Shown here piece after piece: positions 1 to 7,720 of a stretch of DNA of 10,109 nt. Position 1 is the stretch's first letter. Every line of letters starts with the position of its first letter. Source of the stretch: an uncultured Eubacteriales bacterium (GTDB lineage Bacteria > Bacillota > Clostridia > Peptostreptococcales > Anaerovoracaceae); NCBI GenBank assembly GCA_959021945.1, contig CAUEYG010000024.1, positions 1 through 10,109 of the forward strand, written 5' to 3'. The translations under genes were made by a program, and so were the position numbers. The notes beneath the pieces are model-generated. The model saw only the letters and a list, made by a program, of their open reading frames with translations. It was not told the DNA's origin and ran no database searches.

Positions 1-81
1 CTTTGGATGCCGCCTATCCACAGGCCGGAAGATCGGGATGCCCTGGTAAAGGTTTGTGAAATGATTTATGAAGAGGAGTAA
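1..81 (+). CDS. C-terminal end of an upstream gene, function not recognised
   Basis: An open frame enters from the left edge in frame 1 and ends at the TAA at 79-81, giving the last 26 residues of a protein. The tail begins LWMPPIHRPEDRD and finishes in an acidic stretch (MIYEEE). No motif in this fragment identifies a family. It lies 56 nt before the proposed start of the acyl-CoA synthetase on the same strand, with no terminator-like hairpin between them, so it is probably the preceding gene of the same operon. The reading rests only on an open frame and the operon-like spacing. Confidence 0.6.
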   Translation, partial: LWMPPIHRPEDRDALVKVCEMIYEEE

Positions 82-123
82 GCGGCCTTTAAATTCGTAT
101 TGTACATAGATTGGATCATATGG

Positions 124-131
124 AAAGGAAG
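124..131 (+). promoter_or_regulatory. Ribosome binding site that favours a TTG start at 138
   Basis: AAAGGAAG is a close match to the anti-Shine-Dalgarno complement, and its AGGA core ends 8 nt before a TTG at 138-140. The upstream alternatives in the same frame, ATG at 120 and TTG at 111, have no purine-rich ribosome binding site in front. Starting at 138 also gives an N-terminus beginning (M)LYLGQLLQEN, which matches the usual beginning of acyl-CoA synthetases of this type. Confidence 0.6.
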
Positions 132-137
132 ATTATT

Positions 138-1727
138 TTGCTGTATTTGGGACAATTATTACAGGAAAATGTGACAAATTGTGCAGACCGGCTCGCAATT
201 ATCAGTAATACGCGCGAATTGACCTATTACGAACTGAACAGAGAGAGCAATTGTATCGCGAACGCGCTCAGAAAACGAGGCGTCAAAAAAGGAGACGCTG
301 CGGGCATCGTGATGAAAAACAGTGTAGAATGGGTGATTGCCTGGTTCGCGTGTCAGAAGCTGGGGGTTGTATTCGTACCTTTGCATGTAAGACTGAGGGC
401 TGAGGATCTGGTGAGCAGTATGAAAATGGTACAATGCAAGATTTTGTTTTTTGGCGAAAGTTTTCATGAAAAAGCCAGAGAAATTTGCACATCCTATGAA
501 GATTTGCAGATTAAAGTCTGTGTTGGGGCAGTTGACTCCCAATATCCTTTCTCAAAAGAATATTCCCTTTCTTGGCAGGACCTGCTGAAAGAAAGAGACG
601 AGCGAGAGGCTCAGGTCAAACTGGAGAATGATGATCCCGCAGTGATATTGTTTACAAGTGGGACGACTGGAATTCCCAAAGGTGTTGTTCGTACACAGGA
701 ACAGATGATGCTGCACGGAATTACATTGGCAATGCGAAATAACCATCCAAACGTAAACGATATTATGATGTCTACAGCGCCCCTTTATCATATTGACGGG
801 CTGCAAGGTTTTTTAAAAATGCTGGTGCTGGGAGAAACCTATATTACACTGGAACGAATTAATCCGGAAGAAGTGTTTCATATGATTGAGACCTGGGGCG
901 TTACCCAGCTCCAGATGCTGCCTCCTGTTACCTATGAAAGACTATTTCATTATGAGGGGTGGCGGGAAAAAGACAGAACATCAATTTGGGAAGTCTGTAT
1001 TTCCGCGGGGAAATGTACGCATGATTATATCAAACATGTATTCGAGATGTTTCCCAATTGCCATCTTCGTCCGTCATGGGGTTCGACAGAAACATGCAGT
1101 GTTACATGTATGCAGGTAAGCAAAGAAGAGTATCAACAAAATGCAAGGCTATTAAAAGCAGTGGGCACCACCATTCCTTTGAATGAAATAAGGATTATAG
1201 ACGAAAAAGGAGATGATGTAGAGGACGGAACCTCTGGAGAGGCAATTGTACGATCGCCTATGGTATTCAGGGGTTACATAGGACAGCAAGAAGAAGATAA
1301 GGACATTTTTATTAATGACGAGTGGTTTCGAACTGGGGATATCGTCAGAATGGATCCCGAAACAAGATGCTATTATTTTATGGATAGGAAAAAAGACATC
1401 ATTAAAACCGGAGGTGAAAATGTTTTTGCACTGGAAGTGGAACGAACCATACAAGAGCATCCGGCTGTACAAGATTGCGCAGTAGTTGGCATACCGGATG
1501 AGCGGTTTGGCGAGGGAATCGCAGCTGCCATTGTAACAAATCCGGGATGGGATATTGACGGGATAGAACTGGCTACGTTTTGCAAAGAAAGATTGCCAAG
1601 CTTTAAAAAGCCAAGATATTTAGCTGTACTTGATAACCTTCCTGTGAATGACATTGGAAAAATCGCGAAACCGGTCTTAAGGGAAAAGGCGGAATATTTG
1701 TTTAAGCCGATTTTCGATAAAGAATAA
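138..1727 (+). CDS. Acyl-CoA synthetase / CoA ligase (ANL superfamily, CaiC- or BaiB-like)
   Basis: Class I adenylate-forming enzyme expected to activate a carboxylic acid with ATP and ligate it to CoA in the cytoplasm. With the TTG start it has 529 residues, a normal length for the family. The signature motifs appear in order: the phosphate-binding loop TSGTTGIPKG (about 173-182), WGSTET (about 314-319) contributing to the adenylate pocket, RTGD (about 398-401) with the ribose-binding Asp, the hinge region DRKKDIIKTGGENV (about 416-429), and the C-terminal catalytic lysine in NDIGKIAK (Lys508). All catalytic positions look intact. The overall pattern resembles crotonobetaine/carnitine-CoA ligase and bile-acid-CoA ligase, but substrate cannot be assigned. 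It is followed 35 nt later by an MFS transporter, and the presence of an enoate reductase in the same operon suggests the substrate may be an unsaturated or cyclic acid. An upstream in-frame ATG at 120 is the main alternative start. Confidence 0.93.
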   Translation: MLYLGQLLQENVTNCADRLAIISNTRELTYYELNRESNCIANALRKRGVKKGDAAGIVMKNSVEWVIAWFACQKLGVVFVPLHVRLRAEDLVSSMKMVQCKILFFGESFHEKAREICTSYEDLQIKVCVGAVDSQYPFSKEYSLSWQDLLKERDEREAQVKLENDDPAVILFTSGTTGIPKGVVRTQEQMMLHGITLAMRNNHPNVNDIMMSTAPLYHIDGLQGFLKMLVLGETYITLERINPEEVFHMIETWGVTQLQMLPPVTYERLFHYEGWREKDRTSIWEVCISAGKCTHDYIKHVFEMFPNCHLRPSWGSTETCSVTCMQVSKEEYQQNARLLKAVGTTIPLNEIRIIDEKGDDVEDGTSGEAIVRSPMVFRGYIGQQEEDKDIFINDEWFRTGDIVRMDPETRCYYFMDRKKDIIKTGGENVFALEVERTIQEHPAVQDCAVVGIPDERFGEGIAAAIVTNPGWDIDGIELATFCKERLPSFKKPRYLAVLDNLPVNDIGKIAKPVLREKAEYLFKPIFDKE

Positions 1728-1762
1728 GTTTTAGTTTTATTAAATGGAAAGAGAGGAAACAA

Positions 1763-3058
1763 ATGGGTTCATTATATTCGAAAAAACAATATCAAATGAT
1801 TTCCTGGGGTTTGTACATTTTTGCTACATCAAATGTTATTTATATGATTACACAAAATGTACGAGCATATATTGAAATGGACTATCCTGAAATATCATCT
1901 GTTGCGGCAGCGCAGCTAATATCTTTTCCGACTTTGTTTGGTTTGTTCGCATCGTTGATTGTAGGATTTATAGCAATCAAAGTCAGTAAAATCGCACTCT
2001 TGGCATTCATCAGGACTTGTATGCTGGCATTCTCAATTATAATGATTGTCGGTGGATTCTTGCATGCACCATTTTGGGTATATTATGTAGGTACTGTTTT
2101 GTGCGGTATCAGCTTGGGGGGATTTGGCCCTCTGATGAACGCTATCATTGGAGAAATTTTTGAAGAAAATGAAAGAGCTCCCCGTATTTCTATGTACAAC
2201 GTATTCGTAAATATAGGTGGTGTAGTTATCCTTCAGCTAAGCGGAAGACTTGCGGCAGGAAACGATGGGCAAAACTGGCCATTTGCATACACATTAGGCT
2301 TGTGGTGTGTAATATCTATTACCGTATTCCTGATTCTTGTGAAAAAAGGTGGATACTCTGATAGCCAGGAAGCCAGAGCTAAACGGGCAGAAAAGGCGAG
2401 AGCAATTGGACTGGAAGATGAAAACAGCGCAACAAAAATTCGCTTCAAAGATTTGCCCAAAAAGGTTATTGGATTTGTCTTGATGGTTGCGGTATTGCAC
2501 TGTATTTATTACATAGGAATAAATGGATATTATTTGAATCTATCCAATTATATCATTACAGAGCACGAATTGGGTACTTCTGCACAGGCAGGGAATTGTA
2601 CTTCTATGACAAGAGTTTTCTTAATTATCATGCAGTTCACATATCCGTTCTGGATGAAGCTGTTTAAAGATTGGCTCATTCCGGTTGGCTATCTTTTCGT
2701 TGCCATCGGCCTTGGTACTGCATATTTTGTAGATACTAGCATGTTCGGAATCTATGTAGCAGCTGCATGTGCCGGAATTTCAACCGGTCTTGTTCACGCA
2801 GCTGTATATACGAAGGCCTTGAATTTTGTACCGGCTGTATTTCGTTCCGTTTCCTCCTCAGTAGCATGGGGAATTGGAAATGCCGGCCCATTTTTCGCAA
2901 CTTATGTATACGCCCTGGTGAATATGCTGATTGCACCGGGAATGGGAGCGCAGCTTGTTGCAGGTGTTGTGATTTCATTGATTACAGTGGTAGCAGCGGT
3001 CATCATATTTGTAGTGAAGTTCCCTGAACGCAGAGCAGCAGAAATCAGGCTTGGATAA
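1763..3058 (+). CDS. MFS transporter (first of two in the operon)
   Basis: A 431-residue integral membrane protein with the architecture of a major facilitator: about six hydrophobic helices in residues 12-193, a charged cytoplasmic loop (about 194-234, rich in Lys, Arg, Ala and Glu), and about six more helices to residue 420. It probably moves an organic acid or the pathway product across the cytoplasmic membrane. The start ATG is preceded by GAGAGGA at suitable spacing. The usual motif A (GxxxDRxGRxx) between helices 2 and 3 is not recognisable: the equivalent stretch is GFIAIKVSKIALLAF, lacking the Asp and the Arg-rich part. This places it away from the aromatic-acid carrier encoded further down the operon. 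The GFGPLMNAIIGEIFEENER segment (about 120-138) resembles the helix 4-5 region of other MFS proteins. Family assignment is firm, substrate unknown. Confidence 0.9.
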   Translation: MGSLYSKKQYQMISWGLYIFATSNVIYMITQNVRAYIEMDYPEISSVAAAQLISFPTLFGLFASLIVGFIAIKVSKIALLAFIRTCMLAFSIIMIVGGFLHAPFWVYYVGTVLCGISLGGFGPLMNAIIGEIFEENERAPRISMYNVFVNIGGVVILQLSGRLAAGNDGQNWPFAYTLGLWCVISITVFLILVKKGGYSDSQEARAKRAEKARAIGLEDENSATKIRFKDLPKKVIGFVLMVAVLHCIYYIGINGYYLNLSNYIITEHELGTSAQAGNCTSMTRVFLIIMQFTYPFWMKLFKDWLIPVGYLFVAIGLGTAYFVDTSMFGIYVAAACAGISTGLVHAAVYTKALNFVPAVFRSVSSSVAWGIGNAGPFFATYVYALVNMLIAPGMGAQLVAGVVISLITVVAAVIIFVVKFPERRAAEIRLG

Positions 3059-3093
3059 CAATAACATTCTGATATTAGGAGGAGACAACAGAT

Positions 3094-4449
3094 ATGGATA
3101 TTGCAAAATCATTAGCAAAATTTGTGAGTCAATTGGATTTTGACCATGTACCGGAAGATGTAAAAGAAAAAACAAAAACCAGCTTTATGAATTCCATTGG
3201 GATCGGAATTTCCGGATATGAACTGGCGCCGGCTATCCATGCCAAGAATATTGCCAAAGAATTTGACAGTAAAGAGACAGGCAAACAAGCAACTCTATTC
3301 ATGGATGGTGCAAAATTATCTATGCCCGGAGCAGTTGCCGCAAATACCGTTTTGTTTCATTCCCGTGCGCAGGAGGACACGCTGGGCGGTACGCATAATG
3401 GAACCATGATCGTTCCAGTGGTTCTCGCTGTTGCGGAAAACTTCAAATGTACAGGCAAAGAAATTTTGGAGGCAACTCTGGCAGGATATGAAGTGACTGC
3501 GGTGCTGGAGAGAAAAATGGCAAAGCTTTCAACACCAAAGGGATTCCGGCCCAGTGCCATTTATGTTACCTTTGGTGTTGCGGCAGCAGCAGCTAAGCTT
3601 TTAAAACTGGAGGAAGAACAGATTGCCCACGCCATTCGGATTACAGCTTCCCTGGTAGGAGGTATTCAGGAATCCTTTGCAGCGGGAACAACGGAATGGT
3701 TTTATCAGAATGGATGCGCAGCCAGGAATGGACTGACAGCGGCACTGCTGGCGCGAGACGGTGTGATTGGTGCGGAGAGCGCATTTGATGGGTATAAAGG
3801 GTTTATGAATGTGTTTGCCGGAGAAAACGATTATGAGCTGGTAAGGGAAGGCATTGAGAATTTAGGTAAGGAGTATCGAATACGAAATGTAACTTTTAAA
3901 TTTAACCCATGCTGTGCAATTGCGCAAACGCCGTTTATTGTAAGCTGTGAATTGGCGACTGAAAAAAATATCGATCATGAGCAAATTGAAAAAATCGATT
4001 ATCATATGAACCCATTTGACAGTAATTATCCTGGAACAAAAGGTAAAGGCCCATTTGTTTCTGATACACAGACAACGATGAGCTGCGCATTTAATGTTGC
4101 CAACGCCATTGTCAACAGGAAATGTACCAAGAAAGGCCAGCAAGTATTTGATGACGAAAGAATATTGAATCTGGTGCAGCGAACAACTGTTGTAGATGAT
4201 GATAAGTATCCGATTTTGTGCGGAAAAATTGTCATTAAAATGAAAAATGGTACAGTTTACGAAAAGGAAATGATCATCACAGAAGAGTACTATCAGCTGT
4301 CTTGGGAAGAAAACGCAGATCTCATGATTAAAGTTCATGATGAAGTGGGCCTGGATCCCGATAAGACAAAGAGACTGTTAGAAATTACAGGAAGTTTTGA
4401 AACGGCGGAAAACGCCAATAGTTTGATTGCAGAGATGATGCAGCCATAA
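3094..4449 (+). CDS. MmgE/PrpD family protein (2-methylcitrate dehydratase / aconitate decarboxylase-like)
   Basis: A 451-residue cytoplasmic protein of the MmgE/PrpD family, which includes 2-methylcitrate dehydratase, cis-aconitate decarboxylase and iminodisuccinate epimerase. Family features visible are the N-terminal helical domain with QEDTLGGTHNGT (93-104; acidic and His residues of the pocket), VPVVLAVAE followed by GKEILEATLAGYEV (121-134), an alanine-rich GVAAAAAKLLKL (161-172), GCAARNGLTAALLARDGVIG (207-226), and a C-terminal domain beginning near KFNPCCA (269-275). The ribosome binding site AGGAGG lies just upstream. The motif usually written GFHPTG in this family reads GFRPSA (150-155), and the usual K-R-x-H-x-G before the AARNG motif reads WFYQNG, so several residues regarded as catalytic in characterised members appear replaced. 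The exact reaction therefore should not be assumed: hydration/dehydration, decarboxylation or isomerisation of an acid or its CoA ester are all possible. It sits between two transporters in the operon. Confidence 0.9.
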   Translation: MDIAKSLAKFVSQLDFDHVPEDVKEKTKTSFMNSIGIGISGYELAPAIHAKNIAKEFDSKETGKQATLFMDGAKLSMPGAVAANTVLFHSRAQEDTLGGTHNGTMIVPVVLAVAENFKCTGKEILEATLAGYEVTAVLERKMAKLSTPKGFRPSAIYVTFGVAAAAAKLLKLEEEQIAHAIRITASLVGGIQESFAAGTTEWFYQNGCAARNGLTAALLARDGVIGAESAFDGYKGFMNVFAGENDYELVREGIENLGKEYRIRNVTFKFNPCCAIAQTPFIVSCELATEKNIDHEQIEKIDYHMNPFDSNYPGTKGKGPFVSDTQTTMSCAFNVANAIVNRKCTKKGQQVFDDERILNLVQRTTVVDDDKYPILCGKIVIKMKNGTVYEKEMIITEEYYQLSWEENADLMIKVHDEVGLDPDKTKRLLEITGSFETAENANSLIAEMMQP

Positions 4450-4474
4450 AAAACATCATTGAAAGAGCTGATCT

Positions 4475-4490
4475 TTGGCCTTTCCGCCAA
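4475..4490 (+). other. Small intercistronic hairpin
   Basis: TTGGC (4475-4479) and GCCAA (4486-4490) form a 5-bp stem with a 6-nt loop in the gap after the MmgE/PrpD gene. On its own it is weak, but it stands 8 nt before a much stronger hairpin. No uridine tract follows. Confidence 0.4.
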
Positions 4491-4498
4491 TTAGTTAC

Positions 4499-4525
4499 TG
4501 CCCCGGCAAGTATTTTGCCGGGGCA
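4499..4525 (+). other. Strong GC-rich intercistronic hairpin upstream of the second MFS gene
   Basis: A perfect 11-bp inverted repeat, TGCCCCGGCAA (4499-4509) with TTGCCGGGGCA (4515-4525), around the 5-nt loop GTATT. It ends 3 nt before the ribosome binding site of the second MFS gene. No uridine run follows on either strand, so it is not a standard intrinsic terminator. It is more likely an mRNA processing or stability element setting the relative amounts of the flanking messages, or a control element for translation of the transporter. The structure is seen directly; the role is inferred. Confidence 0.75.
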
Positions 4526-4540
4526 CAGAAGGTGATTCAA

Positions 4541-5737
4541 ATGAGGAAACGAATATTTGTATGTGTGTTTATGGTAATGGCAATAGAAGGGATTGATCTG
4601 GGAACCCTGTCGGTGGCGCTGCCGGTTATTCGTAATGAATTCCATTTAAATGCGATAGAGGCAGGAATGATTTTTTCCTTTAGTACAGCAGGGATGCTGA
4701 CAGGCGGTATTGTATGCGGATGGATTGCGGATCGGTTTGGGCGTTTGCGGGCAATGCAGGCAGCGATACTGTGCTTTACTGCATTTATAGGACTGTCCGT
4801 ATTGACTCATAATTTTACTCTATTTTGTATGATACGATTTTGTTCATCAGCAGGAATGTCCGGGGTATGGGCCAGTGGTACGGTTATGGTATCGGAATAT
4901 ATTTCCACCTCAAAGAGAAATACGGTTTTGGGTTTCATTCAGGGGGCAAATGCGGTGGGCTCTTTTGCAGCAACGCTGCTTAATGGTGTAATTACACCTG
5001 TTTACGGTTGGAGGCTGATTGTACTGATAGCTGCAGCCTGCGGTACAGTAGTATTGTTTTTTACTAGATTTCTCCAGGAGCCACCTGTTTTTGCAGCTAA
5101 GAAAAACCAAAAGGTTCCAATAAAGCCAAAAGACAGTAACCTGAAAATTCTCTTTACAGATCGTCAATGCAGTAGAAACCTGTTCAAATGGATTTTTTGC
5201 TCTATTTTTCTTATGGCAGGGTTTTATGGGACAAATACCTGGCTGCCAACTTATTTGACTTCAGAATTTGGCATTGAATTTCGTTCCATGACATACTTTA
5301 TTGCAGGAAACTATTTGATGGTCTTTATAGGAAAAATGGCGGCGGGTTTTTTATCAGATAAAATTGGAAGAAAAAGAGTATGGTTTTTGGCTTGTGCGTG
5401 TACTGCGGCTGTTCTGCCTATTGCAGTAAACTTTGCCAACGCCGGAAATGTGGGCGCTATATTATTGTTGTTTGGTCTGTTTTATGGAGCGCCTATGGCA
5501 TTATGCTCTACTTTCATGAGCGAATCCTTTCCTATAGAATGCAGGGCACTGGGGACGGCTTTTTCCTATAATTTGGGCAGAATAGGGGCGATTGTTTCTC
5601 CGGTTATCATCGGGGCCATAGCGACCCAAAAGGGTTCTTATTCCATGGGGTTTCTCTTGATTGCGAGTTTCTATTTTGCCTGCGGCATCATGGCATTATT
5701 CATCAAAGAAAAACAGTTTGATCCAAATAAAACATAG
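4541..5737 (+). CDS. MFS transporter, aromatic-acid:H+ symporter-like (AAHS/PcaK type)
   Basis: A 398-residue, 12-helix major facilitator, expected to import an organic acid with protons. Both halves carry clear motif A copies: GWIADRFGRLRA (60-71) and GFLSDKIGRKR (269-279). Helix 1 has EGIDLG (16-21), comparable to the acidic DG(Y/F)D motif of the aromatic acid:H+ symporter family, and helix 4 has an Arg (R99) followed by the Gly-rich SSAGMSGVWASG. The central loop is about residues 180-210. The ATG at 4541 is chosen because GAAGGTG (4528-4534) lies 6 nt upstream; in-frame codons further upstream run through the 4499-4525 hairpin and would add a non-hydrophobic, family-untypical extension. 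It differs clearly from the operon's first MFS protein, so the pair may handle different compounds or act as importer and exporter. Family level is secure; substrate is unknown. Confidence 0.9.
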   Translation: MRKRIFVCVFMVMAIEGIDLGTLSVALPVIRNEFHLNAIEAGMIFSFSTAGMLTGGIVCGWIADRFGRLRAMQAAILCFTAFIGLSVLTHNFTLFCMIRFCSSAGMSGVWASGTVMVSEYISTSKRNTVLGFIQGANAVGSFAATLLNGVITPVYGWRLIVLIAAACGTVVLFFTRFLQEPPVFAAKKNQKVPIKPKDSNLKILFTDRQCSRNLFKWIFCSIFLMAGFYGTNTWLPTYLTSEFGIEFRSMTYFIAGNYLMVFIGKMAAGFLSDKIGRKRVWFLACACTAAVLPIAVNFANAGNVGAILLLFGLFYGAPMALCSTFMSESFPIECRALGTAFSYNLGRIGAIVSPVIIGAIATQKGSYSMGFLLIASFYFACGIMALFIKEKQFDPNKT

Positions 5738-5768
5738 AAGAAATTAGATACAAGGTAAGGAGGCTATT

Positions 5769-7694
5769 ATGGAGCATAAAAATTTGCTGCGAGAGGGTAA
5801 AATCGGAAATTTAGTCATTTCCAATAGAGTTCTCATGGCGCCTATGGGAACCAAGAGTGATCCGGACGGCGGGTTCTGCCAAAGGGACATCGATTATTTC
5901 GTGGAGCGGGCAAAAGGCGGCGTAGGAATGATCATAACCGGAAGAGTTGCTACATCTACAAAGTATGAGATGCGATCTCACCATGTGCTGGACAACTACC
6001 ATCAGGTCAACCGGTTGGCGATGCTGTGTGAGAAGGTACATCATTATGGAACAAAGATTTGTGTTCAGATCGGACCGGGGCTGGGGAGAATGGTTCATCA
6101 GGATCCTTTTACACCGCCTTATTCGGCCAGCGCAGTCCCTTCCCACTATTATCCTGATTTAATGTGTAAGCCCTATGAAAAAGAAGATATCAAATATCTG
6201 GCGTGGTCCACCGGTTTTTCGGCTTCCCTGGCGAAGCGGGCGGGTGCAGACGCAGTAGAACTCCACGCTTATGGAGGATATCTGCTGGATCAGTTTATGT
6301 CCACTCTGTATAATAAGCGCACGGACGAATACGGCGGCAGCCTGGAAAACAGAATGCGGTTTACGATCGAGTGTATTGAGCAAATTCAGGAGCAGTGCGG
6401 CAAAGAGTTCCCGCTGATTATCAAATATACAGCAAATCAGGCCTGTGAAGGAGGCAGAGAGATTCAAGAAGGGATCGAGATCGCAAAGATCCTAGAGAGC
6501 AGGGGCGTTCATGCTCTACACATTGACAAAGGCTGCTACGAGTGCTGGTATACGCAGATTCCGACGGTCTATGGCAAAGAAGCTTTGCAGCTCTCTGATG
6601 CCGCGGCTGTCAAGGCGGCTGTCACTATTCCGGTGATCGGGCACGGGAAGCTTAATCGCGCAGAAACAGCTGAGAAGGTTCTGGCAGAAGAAAAACTGGA
6701 CTTTGTAGCCATGGCTCATCAGATGATCTCAGATCCGGATTGGGTACAAAAGGTAAAGGCAGAAAGGGAGGAGGATATCGTCCCTTGTATCGGCTGTAAT
6801 GAATGTTTGTTTGGCAGCCATCAGGGAAAAGACCACAGCTGTGCAGTGAATCCGAGATGCTTGCGCGAAGCCGACTATCCTGTTACCTCTGCGGGAGAAA
6901 GACAATCTGTCCTGGTAATCGGTGGAGGCCCTGGCGGCATGGAAGCAGCCATTACAGCGGCGCAAAGAGGCTTTGATGTAACGATCTGGGAGCGAGAGGA
7001 AGAATTGGGCGGGAATCTTCGAACCGCCGGAGCGCCCAGTTTTAAACAGGATGTAATCCGATACAAAGACTATTTGATCGGTCAGATTGGGAAACTGCCC
7101 ATTCAGGTAGAACTCAATCATACTGCTGTTATAGAGGACGTGAAAAAGGGCGGTTTTGATAAGGTGATCCTGGCCAGTGGATCTACGCCATTTATTCCTC
7201 CGATTTCAGGAGCAGAGCAGGAACATGTAAAAGAAGCGATGAGCGTGTTATTGGGAAAGGAAAAGCTGGGAAAAAATATCGTGGTTATAGGAGGCGGGCT
7301 TGTAGGTTGTGAAGTGGCTCTCCATCTCAGTGAGACGGCAGAACATGTCACCATCCTTGAAATGCTGGATGATATATTGGCTGCGGCACAGCATTGCCAG
7401 AACAATGACGCGGAACTGCGAAAAATGATTGCTGATTCAGAAATTGATGTTCTGGTCAAAACAAAGACGAACAGAATCGCAGAGGATTATGTGGAAGTCT
7501 GTGGAGAAGACGGGATCGTGCAAAGCATTAAGTGTGACAATGTTGTCATCGCCGCGGGTTTCCGTACTAACCATGATTTAGAGCTTCAATTAAAGGATTT
7601 CATGGAGGATGTGTCCGTCATCGGTGATGCTGTAGCGCCACGAAAAATTTATACAGCAGTTCACGAAGGCTTTCATGCGGCACGGCTGCTTTAA
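5769..7694 (+). CDS. FMN/FAD/[4Fe-4S] enoate reductase, 2,4-dienoyl-CoA reductase / BaiCD / FldZ-like (Old Yellow Enzyme family)
   Basis: A 641-residue NAD(P)H-dependent flavoprotein of the 2,4-dienoyl-CoA reductase group, which reduces activated C=C bonds or, in bile-acid relatives, desaturates ring A. Residues 1-330 form the FMN-binding TIM barrel (MAPMGTKS near 23-30; AVELHAYGGYLLDQF at 162-176, with Tyr171 in the position of the catalytic Tyr of E. coli FadH; RTDEYGGSLENR at 184-195). Cysteines 340, 343, 346 and 358, within CIGCNEC and SCAVNP, bind the [4Fe-4S] cluster. An FAD/NADH domain follows, with GGGPGGMEAA (385-394), a second dinucleotide-binding GGGLVGCE (508-515), and a C-terminal IGDAVAPRKIYTAVHEGFHAA typical of the family. 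Length is normal. TAAGGAGG lies 5 nt before the ATG. It is the last gene of the operon, 31 nt after the second MFS gene, and probably carries out the redox step of the pathway. Cinnamate-type, steroid/bile-acid-type or dienoyl-CoA substrates cannot be told apart from sequence alone. Confidence 0.93.
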   Translation: MEHKNLLREGKIGNLVISNRVLMAPMGTKSDPDGGFCQRDIDYFVERAKGGVGMIITGRVATSTKYEMRSHHVLDNYHQVNRLAMLCEKVHHYGTKICVQIGPGLGRMVHQDPFTPPYSASAVPSHYYPDLMCKPYEKEDIKYLAWSTGFSASLAKRAGADAVELHAYGGYLLDQFMSTLYNKRTDEYGGSLENRMRFTIECIEQIQEQCGKEFPLIIKYTANQACEGGREIQEGIEIAKILESRGVHALHIDKGCYECWYTQIPTVYGKEALQLSDAAAVKAAVTIPVIGHGKLNRAETAEKVLAEEKLDFVAMAHQMISDPDWVQKVKAEREEDIVPCIGCNECLFGSHQGKDHSCAVNPRCLREADYPVTSAGERQSVLVIGGGPGGMEAAITAAQRGFDVTIWEREEELGGNLRTAGAPSFKQDVIRYKDYLIGQIGKLPIQVELNHTAVIEDVKKGGFDKVILASGSTPFIPPISGAEQEHVKEAMSVLLGKEKLGKNIVVIGGGLVGCEVALHLSETAEHVTILEMLDDILAAAQHCQNNDAELRKMIADSEIDVLVKTKTNRIAEDYVEVCGEDGIVQSIKCDNVVIAAGFRTNHDLELQLKDFMEDVSVIGDAVAPRKIYTAVHEGFHAARLL

Positions 7695-7720
7695 AAGTTA
7701 CCTAATATAATTGTTTCATT

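Noticed and set aside
111..137. Longer N-terminus for the acyl-CoA synthetase, from TTG at 111 or ATG at 120
   Set aside because: Neither has a ribosome binding site, whereas AAAGGAAG sits 6-8 nt before TTG 138, and the extra residues are not typical of the family. ATG 120 remains the main alternative.
4499..4525. The strong hairpin as a rho-independent terminator splitting the operon
   Set aside because: No T tract follows the stem on either strand; the bases after it are CAGAAGGTG, the ribosome binding site region of the next gene.
5769..7694. Naming the reductase baiCD or the operon a bile-acid 7-alpha-dehydroxylation (bai) operon
   Set aside because: Only the ligase, a transporter and the reductase have bai parallels; the MmgE/PrpD gene does not belong to bai and no BaiE, BaiA or BaiF equivalent is seen, so the name would overstate the evidence.
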